64,000 nucleotides of DNA from Sphingobium sp. 15-1 (GTDB lineage Bacteria > Pseudomonadota > Alphaproteobacteria > Sphingomonadales > Sphingomonadaceae). The notes beneath the pieces are model-generated. The model did not search any database. It worked only from the letters and a program-made list of their open reading frames with translations, and was not told the origin of the DNA. How positions within the stretch are numbered: the first letter of the stretch is position 1; every line of letters starts with the position of its first letter. Shown here in pieces: positions 52,612-59,908 of the stretch. The DNA lies in assembly GCF_013375535.1 (NCBI RefSeq), contig NZ_JABXJG010000002.1:1178001-1242000 (forward strand). The letters are read 5' to 3'. The position numbers and the translations under genes are program-made.

Positions 52612-53244
52612 GTGGCTTTTGACTTTGAGTCCGCAGCCGGCCTTTCGAGCGCCACGGTGCATGAAGCGAGCGGCAAGATCGGCGCCTTGCCCTCGATCAT
52701 CAAGCCGGTGGCGCCTGGTCTGAAACTCTGCGGCCCGGCTTACCCGGTCCAGTCGCCGCCGGGTGACAATCTGTTTCTCCACCATGCCATTTATGCAGCG
52801 CCCGCTGGGGCGGTGCTGGTGATCGACTGCGGGGATGCGGCCGAATTCGGCCATTGGGGGGAAGTCATGGCGGTTGCCGCCCAGTCGGTCGGAATCCGGG
52901 GGCTGGTCATTCATGGCGGCGTTCGCGACGCCGCGAGGATGGCCGAAATAGGCTTTCCGGTCTTCGCGTCGAACATATGCATCCGGGGCACGGGCAAGGA
53001 CCCGCTGGGCAAGGGCCAGATCGGCGGCGCGGTCGCTATCGGCGGCATCACCGTTGAGGCCGGAGACCTCGTCATTGCCGATGATGACGGCGTCATGATC
53101 GTGCCCGCCGACAGGGCGGAGGCGACCGTCGCAGAAAGCCGCGCCCGCGACGCGGCGGAGCAGGATTATTTCCGCAGGCTGCGCGCAGGCGAGACGACGC
53201 TGGCCATATACGGCCTACCGGGTATTTTGAAGGAAGAACAATGA
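52612..53244 (+). CDS. RraA/LigK-type aldolase-like protein 1 (210 aa)
   Basis: This is a member of the fold of 4-carboxy-4-hydroxy-2-oxoadipate (CHA) aldolase LigK and RraA. The active-site Arg-Asp pair is in GLVIHGGVRDAARM, and the residue 21 places before the Arg is Glu (WGEVM). A long shared end (GDLVIADDDGVMIVPADRAE) confirms the family. It would split a hydroxy-oxo acid to pyruvate. It starts at GTG 52612 with a ggagg site. It overlaps the RidA gene by ATGA. Position after a LigB-like and a LigJ-like gene supports a lower-pathway aldolase role. Confidence 0.85.
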   Translation: MAFDFESAAGLSSATVHEASGKIGALPSIIKPVAPGLKLCGPAYPVQSPPGDNLFLHHAIYAAPAGAVLVIDCGDAAEFGHWGEVMAVAAQSVGIRGLVIHGGVRDAARMAEIGFPVFASNICIRGTGKDPLGKGQIGGAVAIGGITVEAGDLVIADDDGVMIVPADRAEATVAESRARDAAEQDYFRRLRAGETTLAIYGLPGILKEEQ

Positions 53245-53624
53245 CCCGGCAAAGCATTGAAGTGGAAGGGCTGGGCCATCCCGGCTTTCCGATCCCGGCT
53301 GCATCGCGGGTCGGCAATATCGTGGCGTCGGGCGGCATTCGGGGCGTCGACCGCGAGACCGGCGTGATGCCGGCCGATGCCGCAGGTCAGGTGAAGCTGA
53401 TGTTCACGAATGTCATGGCGGTGGCGCAGGCCGCTAGTGTTTCGGCTGAACGCATCGTCAAGATGACATTCTGGGTAACCAGCCGTGAATGCACCCTGCA
53501 TATCAACGAGCTGTGGCTTGCCCATTTCCCCGATCCCGCTTCCCGGCCTGCTCGGCACGTCATGACATATGACTTGCCTGGAGGGATGCTGGCGCAATGC
53601 GACTTTCTTGCCGTGGCGGAATGA
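53241..53624 (+). CDS. RidA/YjgF-family protein (127 aa)
   Basis: It is a small trimeric protein of the RidA superfamily (VASGGIRGVD, VAQAASVSAERIVKMTFWVTS, ARHVMTYDLPGG). Classical RidA removes reactive enamines; other members act in catabolism of aromatic compounds, for example as deaminases or tautomerases. It overlaps the first aldolase-like gene by 4 bp, so it is part of the operon. A role in hydrolysing or tautomerising an unstable intermediate after ring cleavage is plausible, not shown. Confidence 0.85.
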   Translation: MTRQSIEVEGLGHPGFPIPAASRVGNIVASGGIRGVDRETGVMPADAAGQVKLMFTNVMAVAQAASVSAERIVKMTFWVTSRECTLHINELWLAHFPDPASRPARHVMTYDLPGGMLAQCDFLAVAE

Positions 53625-53676
53625 CATCCGGGACTTGGCCCGTGCCTGGCTTTGCTGAGACCAGAAGGTAAATTTG

Positions 53677-53991
53677 ATGAGATTGAACATTACCTCTCGC
53701 AGTGGAGAGACGAAGGCGATCGAGGCCGAGGAAGGCGTTACGCTGATGGAGGCCATTCGCAACTCCGGCTTCGACGAGATGCTGGCGCTGTGTGGCGGAT
53801 GCTGCTCATGCTCCACCTGCCAAGTCTATGTCGACGATGCGCAGATTTTATTGCTGGAGCCGATGAAGGGAGATGAGGACGATCTGCTCGACAGTTCCGC
53901 GCACCGGCAATCCAGTTCGCGCCTGGCCTGCCAGATCGTGCTGAATGCGGACCTGGCCGGTCTCCACGCCATTATCGCTCCCGAGGATTGA
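53677..53991 (+). CDS. 2Fe-2S ferredoxin, putidaredoxin/adrenodoxin type (104 aa)
   Basis: The four cluster cysteines are C39, C45, C48 and C85 (CGGCCSCSTC, then LACQ), with the spacing C-x5-C-x2-C...C of P450-type ferredoxins. Two further cysteines, 42 and 43, are unusual within the loop. It would carry electrons to a P450 or Rieske enzyme; no ferredoxin reductase is in the window. ATG 53677 follows an aaggt site. It is out of place in an aldolase-rich operon, so it may serve the oxygenases in the other parts of the region. Confidence 0.9.
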   Translation: MRLNITSRSGETKAIEAEEGVTLMEAIRNSGFDEMLALCGGCCSCSTCQVYVDDAQILLLEPMKGDEDDLLDSSAHRQSSSRLACQIVLNADLAGLHAIIAPED

Positions 53992-54001
53992 GGATATTCC
54001 C

Positions 54002-54670
54002 ATGGCTGAAGATTCCCGTGCCGATCATCTGGAACGTCTGGCAAGGCTGGATTGCTGCGCCGTATCCGACGCCCTCGACGCCCTCGGCATTTCCGGACTG
54101 ACGCAGGGGCTCCGCGCCTTCAGTGCGCCCGGGAAGGTGACGGGCAGGGTCATCACCGTGCAACTCGGCGAGGATGATGGCAGGGCCACCAAACGGCATC
54201 TGGGGACATCGGCGGTCGATGCCTCCGGACCCGATGATGTGATTGTCGTCGCACATGGCGGTCGTCTCGATGTCGCGGGCTGGGGGGGAATATTGTCTCT
54301 CGGCGCGAAGCGTCAGGGCGCGCGGGGCGTGGTGATCAATGGCGCGTGCCGTGACATTGACGAGGCGAGGGAGATGGGCCTGCCCATCTATGCGCTCGGA
54401 ACGACCGCAAGAACCGCGCGGGGGCGGGTGATCGAACATGACTGGAATGTGCCGGTCGCCATTGCCGACGTGACGGTTTCGCCCGCCGATCTGGTCATCG
54501 CCGATGGCAGCGGCGTCGCCTTCATCCCCTCCGACCGGATCGAGGAGGTGCTGGAAAAGGCCGAGACGATCGTCCGCAAGGAGCAACTCATGGCCGATGC
54601 GGTGCGATCCGGAAAACCGCTCGTCGAGGTGATGGGCGCCAATTATGAAACAATGTTGAAGAAGGATTGA
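54002..54670 (+). CDS. RraA-fold protein 2 (222 aa)
   Basis: It has the same fold as the 52612 gene. The Arg-Asp pair is in GVVINGACRDIDEAREMG, and the residue 21 before the Arg is Gly (WGGIL). The end PADLVIADGSGVAFIPSDRIEEVLEKAE is typical. It starts MAEDSRADHLERLARLDCCAVSDALDALG, an RraA-like N-terminus. The agga site precedes ATG 54002. It follows the ferredoxin by 11 bp and its stop overlaps the next RraA-like gene. Either an aldolase with a different substrate or a non-catalytic RraA-type partner is possible. Confidence 0.82.
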   Translation: MAEDSRADHLERLARLDCCAVSDALDALGISGLTQGLRAFSAPGKVTGRVITVQLGEDDGRATKRHLGTSAVDASGPDDVIVVAHGGRLDVAGWGGILSLGAKRQGARGVVINGACRDIDEAREMGLPIYALGTTARTARGRVIEHDWNVPVAIADVTVSPADLVIADGSGVAFIPSDRIEEVLEKAETIVRKEQLMADAVRSGKPLVEVMGANYETMLKKD

Positions 54671-55326
54671 AGCACGTGGGTTCCTCTGTCGCACACCGCC
54701 TGGGATCGCTCAGCTGCACGGATTTGAGCGATGCTATGGACCGCCTTGGCATAGCCTGCCAATGCGCGGGGATCATGCCGCTCGATCGCAGCTTCAGCCT
54801 GGTGGGTCAGGCGTGGACATTGCGTTACGCCCCCATCGGCCATGAAGGCGGCACCGTCGGCGATTTCATCGACGATATCGAGGAAGGCTCGGTCGTCGTG
54901 ATCGACAATGGAGGCCGGACCGATGTCACGGTCTGGGGCGACCTGTTGACGGCGACGGCGTCGCGCCGCAAGATTTCCGGCACGGTGATCGATGGCATTT
55001 GCCGCGACGTGGATCGCGCCTTGGCTCTTGGCTATCCCCTGTTCGCGCGCGGCAACTGGATGCGCACGGGCAAGGATCGCGTCCGGCTGGAAGCGACGCA
55101 GGAACCTGTCCAGATCGGCGGCATCCGTGTCCGCCCCGGCGACTGGTTGCGGGGCGATGGCGACGGGATCGTGGTCGTGCCCCAGGTTTCGCTAGAGGCC
55201 GTGCTGGAAGTGGCGAGCGAAATCCACGAGGCTGAGGAAGCGATCCGGGCCGCGGTGGAAAATGGCGCGGATCTTCGCGAAGCGAGGGCGCAATATAATT
55301 ATCATGCGTTGCAGACGCGGCGCTGA
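54667..55326 (+). CDS. RraA-fold protein 3 (219 aa)
   Basis: This is the third RraA-like protein of the operon. The Arg-Asp pair is in GTVIDGICRDVDRALALG and the residue 21 before the Arg is Asp (WGDLL), giving the D-x20-R-D pattern that I associate with metal-dependent aldolase/oxaloacetate-decarboxylase members. The start is TTG 54667, overlapping the previous stop, or GTG 54676 with an aagga site. It shows no close DNA similarity with the other two, so they are old duplicates, not a recent amplification. Confidence 0.82.
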   Translation: MKHVGSSVAHRLGSLSCTDLSDAMDRLGIACQCAGIMPLDRSFSLVGQAWTLRYAPIGHEGGTVGDFIDDIEEGSVVVIDNGGRTDVTVWGDLLTATASRRKISGTVIDGICRDVDRALALGYPLFARGNWMRTGKDRVRLEATQEPVQIGGIRVRPGDWLRGDGDGIVVVPQVSLEAVLEVASEIHEAEEAIRAAVENGADLREARAQYNYHALQTRR

Positions 55327-55397
55327 AAATCGCCCGTCGTCACGGTACGCCGGCCTGACGATCTTTCTGGACGGCCTGCTGCAAGGGAGCGAATATT

Positions 55398-56615
55398 ATG
55401 GCTGATCGTGCGGGAGATCAGTTGCGCGCGGACTTTTTCCTGCCCGATGAGGTCAAGGCAGTGCGCGGGGAAGTCCGGCAACTTTGCGAGCAGCTGTTGG
55501 GCCCCATTGCGCATGATCTGAACGGAGCGGTAGAGAGCCGCACCAACTTCCCCCGCGCGGTCCTCCAAACGTTCGCGAAGGCAGGTATATTGGGCATTCC
55601 CTTTGCGCGCGATGTGGGCGGACGCGGACTTGAGCACCCGACCTTGTCCCTGCTCGTCGCCATTGAGGAAGTGGCCTATTTCTCCTCCGGTATCGCTTCC
55701 GCCTTGCTGGATGCGCCGCTCATTCTGGTCGGACAGACGCTGGATCGCGCCAGCCCGGCTTTGCGGCAGCAATATCTGCCGCGCATGATCCGCGGCGAGA
55801 TCGTGTGCAGCTTCGCCACGAGCGAACCCGCCGCGTCCACCGACCTGTCGCCCGGCGCCATGCAGACGGTGGCCCGCAAGGTCGATGGCGGATGGCGGAT
55901 TAGCGGGACGAAGCGCTGGATAACCAATGCCGTCGCCGCCGACTACATGCTCGTGCTCGCCAGGACGGGGGACAAGTCTCAATCCCTGTTCCTGCTCGAC
56001 ATGCATGACAATGCCGTGTCGGTCGCCGATCCCGACCAGAAGATGGGCAATCGCCCCCAACTGACCTCGGACGTCAGGTTCGATGGCAGCTTCGTGGCGG
56101 ATGACCATGTGGTCGGCGAGGTCGGTGGCGGCCTGCGCGCCGCCCTGGGCGCATTGATGCTCGGTAGAATGGGCATCGGCGCGGTGGGGATAGGCATGGC
56201 GCAAGCCGCGTTCGATATCGCGTCCGACCATATGCGGACGCGAGAGGTTTTCGGACAGAAGCTGGGTGGCTTCCAGCATTGGCAAATGACCTTTGCCGAT
56301 CACGCCATTGCCATCGAGCAGGCGCGTTCACTCTATGAAAAGGCCGGCGCGATGTTCGACGCCGGAGAAAATGTCGAGATGCTGGCCGCGATGGCAAAGG
56401 TTGCCGGATCGCGTCTGGCCGTCGATGTCGTGCGTGATGCGATTCAGGTCAGCGGAGCCTATGGCTTCGTTCGGACCATGGGCGGCACCGGGGAAGAAAA
56501 ACAGCTCGAGGCGATCTATCGCGACGCCAAGATCGGCGAAATCTACGAAGGCGCCAACGAGATTCAGAAATGGATCATCGCGCGGCGGTTCCTGGGCAGG
56601 CAGATCACCGGTTGA
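55398..56615 (+). CDS. acyl-CoA dehydrogenase (405 aa)
   Basis: This is a full ACAD: IPFARDVGGRGLEHPTL, SFATSEPAASTDLSPGAMQT, ISGTKRWITNAVAAD, TREVFGQKLGGFQHWQMTFAD and IYEGANEIQKWIIARRFLG, which keeps Glu in the catalytic block. ATG 55398 has a gggag site. It is 70 bp after RraA-like gene 3 and ends the ring-cleavage operon in front of a strong terminator. Its presence shows that the operon also serves CoA-ester chemistry, not only ring cleavage. Confidence 0.92.
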   Translation: MADRAGDQLRADFFLPDEVKAVRGEVRQLCEQLLGPIAHDLNGAVESRTNFPRAVLQTFAKAGILGIPFARDVGGRGLEHPTLSLLVAIEEVAYFSSGIASALLDAPLILVGQTLDRASPALRQQYLPRMIRGEIVCSFATSEPAASTDLSPGAMQTVARKVDGGWRISGTKRWITNAVAADYMLVLARTGDKSQSLFLLDMHDNAVSVADPDQKMGNRPQLTSDVRFDGSFVADDHVVGEVGGGLRAALGALMLGRMGIGAVGIGMAQAAFDIASDHMRTREVFGQKLGGFQHWQMTFADHAIAIEQARSLYEKAGAMFDAGENVEMLAAMAKVAGSRLAVDVVRDAIQVSGAYGFVRTMGGTGEEKQLEAIYRDAKIGEIYEGANEIQKWIIARRFLGRQITG

Positions 56616-56622
56616 GGGGGAG

Positions 56623-56683
56623 GGCTGGCGCGGTCTTGCAATGCGCTCCCGGGGCGCATCGGCTTGGCCGCGCCAGCCTTTTT
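56623..56683 (+). terminator. rho-independent terminator after the ring-cleavage operon
   Basis: Arms ggctggcgcgg (56623-56633) and ccgcgccagcc (56668-56678) pair perfectly. An inner tgcgc/gcgca stem extends the structure, and TTTTT follows at 56679. It closes the plus-strand operon against the convergent GMC gene. Confidence 0.85.
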
Positions 56684-56702
56684 GGCATTCGACGGATTTC
56701 CG

Positions 56703-58307
56703 TCATTTCCGGTCGGAAGAGCTTTCATCCTTCGCTATGATATCGGCGGCTTTTTCGCCGATCATCATGCTGGCCGCGTTGGTGTTCCCGCTGACCATCG
56801 ACGGAAATATCGATGCGTCGGCGACGCGCAGGTTCGCAATGCCATTGACGCGGAGCCGGGGGTCCACGACCGCATCGTCACCGCCCATGCGGCAGGTTCC
56901 CGCCGGATGATAGATGATGTTGGAATTGGCACGCAGAAACGCGCGCAGTTCGTCGTCTGTCTGTCCTTCGGCGGCGCTGTCCGATCCTGTAACGACGTCC
57001 TTGAACGAAGGCGTCGAGAATAGCCGTTCCGCCAAGCGCGTGCCGCGGAGCAGGGTTTCGAGGTCGGCGGGATCATCGAACATTTTCGGAAAAATGGCGG
57101 GCGCATCGAAAGGATCGGCAGAGCGTAGTTCGATATGGCCGCGGCTTTCGGGACGGCTGACATTGACGCACATCATAACGCCATCCGTGTCCGCAAGCCG
57201 CACCTTGCCGCCGGCAAATGTATAGGCGCTGCTGCTGAAGGTGATCTGTACGTCCGGATAGGGCGATGACGACAATGTCCGGGCGAACGCGAGTCCCTGG
57301 GAAGCGATGGCGGTGGCCGGGCCGGACCGGAATGCCATCCAGCGGGCGGCGTTCCAAAGCCGGCGAAGCCCCTTTCCTTCGCGGTTGAGGGAGCGCATGG
57401 TGACGTTGCGCGCGATGACGCAGGCCGGATGATCTATCAGGTTCATGCCGACATTGTGATTGTCATGGACAATCGGGATGCCATGCCGGGCAAGCGAGGC
57501 GGACGGGCCGATCCCCGAGAGCATGAGAAGGTGAGGGGAGCCGATAGCGCCGCAAGCTAAAACGACCTCGCGATTGCAATAGAGCCGATGGCGCGATCCG
57601 CCGGTCTGATATTCGACCCCGATCGCCTTTTTCCCGTCGAAGAGGATGCGTGTTGCCTGCGCTCGCTTCATCAGGCGCAGATTGCTGCGCCTGAGCGCGG
57701 GCCTCAAATAGGCGCGGGCCGCGCCGTCCCGGCGGCCGCGACGGACATTGGCCTGACAGGGGCCGACGCCTTCCTGACTGGCGCCGTTATAGTCCGGGGT
57801 CCTCATGATCTGGATGCTTTCGCACGCGTCGATGAACCGCTGGGTGGCTTCGGGAATGCGCCATGCTTCCACAATGTTCACCGGCCCGTCACGTCCTCTG
57901 GTCGCGTCGTCGCCCAACAGGGTTCGTTCCCCACGCTTGAAGAAGGGAAGAACGTCGCGATAGGACCAGCCTTGCGCGCCTGCCTTTTCCCAATCGTCGA
58001 AGTCCGCCTGCTGCCCGCGCACGAACACCATGCCGTTGATGGAGGTGCTGCCGCCGACCACCTTCCCTCTTGGCCAATGTTCGGTTCTGTCGCAGCGCGT
58101 GGGGTCAGGTTCGGAATGAAATCCCCAGTCGAATTTCGGTGTGGCAAGCGCATACATGACTGCGCCCGGCACGCTGATCCAGGGATGATGTTCCGCGCCG
58201 CCTGCCTCCAGCAGGACAACCTGCCGACGTGAATCCTCGCTCAGCCGAGCGGCGATCACGCATCCCGCCGCCCCGGCGCCGACGACAATATAGTCGGGTC
58301 TGTCCAT
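56703..58307 (-). CDS. GMC-family flavin alcohol dehydrogenase/oxidase 1 (534 aa)
   Basis: This is an FAD-dependent choline-dehydrogenase-like enzyme. The dinucleotide fold is VVGAGAAGCVIAARLSED, followed by HWPRGKVVGGSTSINGMVFVRG (GMC signature 1) and LACGAIGSPHLLMLSGIGP (signature 2). The catalytic His/Asn region is YHPAGTCRMGG and SMVSGNTNAASMM. It oxidises a primary alcohol and passes electrons to a quinone or cytochrome. It is last of a minus-strand group after an aldehyde dehydrogenase and a second GMC gene. The start ATG 58307 has a ggag site. Confidence 0.92.
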   Translation of the reverse strand: MDRPDYIVVGAGAAGCVIAARLSEDSRRQVVLLEAGGAEHHPWISVPGAVMYALATPKFDWGFHSEPDPTRCDRTEHWPRGKVVGGSTSINGMVFVRGQQADFDDWEKAGAQGWSYRDVLPFFKRGERTLLGDDATRGRDGPVNIVEAWRIPEATQRFIDACESIQIMRTPDYNGASQEGVGPCQANVRRGRRDGAARAYLRPALRRSNLRLMKRAQATRILFDGKKAIGVEYQTGGSRHRLYCNREVVLACGAIGSPHLLMLSGIGPSASLARHGIPIVHDNHNVGMNLIDHPACVIARNVTMRSLNREGKGLRRLWNAARWMAFRSGPATAIASQGLAFARTLSSSPYPDVQITFSSSAYTFAGGKVRLADTDGVMMCVNVSRPESRGHIELRSADPFDAPAIFPKMFDDPADLETLLRGTRLAERLFSTPSFKDVVTGSDSAAEGQTDDELRAFLRANSNIIYHPAGTCRMGGDDAVVDPRLRVNGIANLRVADASIFPSMVSGNTNAASMMIGEKAADIIAKDESSSDRK

Positions 58308-58385
58308 GCACGCTCCATTTGCGAAGATTGTCCAATGACTTTCCGGGGTGGAAATCCTTGGATTCCCATCCCGGCACTCGCCCGG

Positions 58386-59864
58386 TCAGCCGAGTGAAGC
58401 GACGACGGACTTTGTTTCCAGATAGGCGTCGAGCCCCTCGCGGCCCAGTTCGCGACCCCAGCCCGATTGCTTGTAGCCGCCGGCGGGCAGGGACGGGTCG
58501 GAAACCATGGCGCAATTCAGCCAGACAAGGCCCGCCTCCAGCCTTTCCGCCGTCAGATGCGCCTTGGCGATGTCCCGTGTCCATACATAGCCGGCGAGGC
58601 CATATTGGCTCTGATTTGCATCGTGCAGCACATCGTCCAGTTCGTCGAAGGGAGACGCGACCAATACCGGTCCGAAAACCTCCTCCTTCAACAGGCGCGC
58701 TTCGTTGGGCAGATGCGTGACGATGGTGGGATCGACAAAATATCCGCCATTTTCGGAGGCATTGCCGCCCAGCACGACGTTGCCGCCCTGCGTCTTGCCG
58801 CTGGCGATCAGGTCGGCAACGCGCTCCTGCTGCCGCAGGGAAATGAGCGGCCCGATGTTTGCGTCGGGATCGAATGCCGACCCGACGCGCATCCCGGAGG
58901 CCGCTTCGGCAATCGCGCCCACGACGCGGTCGAAGGATTTGCGTTGGACATAAAGGCGCGAACCGGCCACGCAGACCTGGCCGGAACGCTGGAAAATGCC
59001 GGCGGCAATGCCAGCCGCGGATGCATCCAGATCGGCATCGTCCAAAACGATGACCGGGGACTTGCCGCCCAGCTCGAGCGTGACCTTCTTGAGGTTTCCG
59101 GCCGCCGCCCGTACAATCGCCTTGCCGACCGCGGTCGATCCGGTGAAGGCGACCTTCGCGACCTGATCATGCGCGGCGATGGCGGCGCCGACGGTTTCGC
59201 CATAGCCCGTCACGACGTTCAGAACGCCCGGCGGCAGACCGGCTTCTTCCAGGATCTCGGCAAGCCTCAGCGCGGTGAAGGGGGTTTCTTCCGAAGGTTT
59301 CAACACGCATGAACAGCCCACGGCCAATGCCGCGGCCAATTTGGTCGACGCCAGGGTCAGCGGGAAATTCCATGGTACGATCAATCCGCATACGCCGACG
59401 GGTTCCTTGAGCGTATAGGCGTGCAGGGGCATGCCGGGCAGCGATACGTTGGATGTGATCCCGTGGATCTTCGTCGCCCAACCCGCATAATAGCGAAAAT
59501 ATTCGGCCGATGCCGCCGGCATGTACCGCGCCATGCTGTGGAGCATGCCGCTGTTGAGCGCCTCGAGGCGGCCGATCTCGTCCGCATGGCTTTCGATCAG
59601 GTCGGCGGCGCGCCACAGGATTTTTGCGCGCTCGGCGGCGGGCATTTTCCGCCAGACCCCGGACTGGAAACTGCGCGATGCGGCCTGGACCGCGCTGTCG
59701 ACATCGGCGGCGGAGCCATCTGGGGTCGTGCCGATGATCCGCCCGGTGCTGGGATCGTGAATGTCGATCGTCTTTCCCGACAGCGCCGGAACCGAGCGGC
59801 CGTTGATCCGCATGAGTTTGGCCCCGACATTCTGATCGATATCGTTTTCCAACTGTTGAGACAT
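58386..59864 (-). CDS. aldehyde dehydrogenase 2 (492 aa)
   Basis: This is an ALDH with PWNFPLTLASTKLAAALAVG (Asn), KPSEETP (Lys), FTGSTAVGKAIV, VTLELGGKSPV (Glu) and SGQVCVAGSRLYVQ (Cys). It is highly similar to ALDH 1, including a 55-bp block at 58929-58983 with two differences. ATG 59864 follows a ggag site; an in-frame ATG a few codons upstream lacks one. It lies between two GMC dehydrogenase genes on one strand, so it should complete the step from alcohol through aldehyde to acid. Confidence 0.93.
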   Translation of the reverse strand: MSQQLENDIDQNVGAKLMRINGRSVPALSGKTIDIHDPSTGRIIGTTPDGSAADVDSAVQAASRSFQSGVWRKMPAAERAKILWRAADLIESHADEIGRLEALNSGMLHSMARYMPAASAEYFRYYAGWATKIHGITSNVSLPGMPLHAYTLKEPVGVCGLIVPWNFPLTLASTKLAAALAVGCSCVLKPSEETPFTALRLAEILEEAGLPPGVLNVVTGYGETVGAAIAAHDQVAKVAFTGSTAVGKAIVRAAAGNLKKVTLELGGKSPVIVLDDADLDASAAGIAAGIFQRSGQVCVAGSRLYVQRKSFDRVVGAIAEAASGMRVGSAFDPDANIGPLISLRQQERVADLIASGKTQGGNVVLGGNASENGGYFVDPTIVTHLPNEARLLKEEVFGPVLVASPFDELDDVLHDANQSQYGLAGYVWTRDIAKAHLTAERLEAGLVWLNCAMVSDPSLPAGGYKQSGWGRELGREGLDAYLETKSVVASLG

Positions 59865-59908
59865 GACAATCTCCAATAAGTTATCGGTAATGCTGATCTG
59901 GTGGCCGC

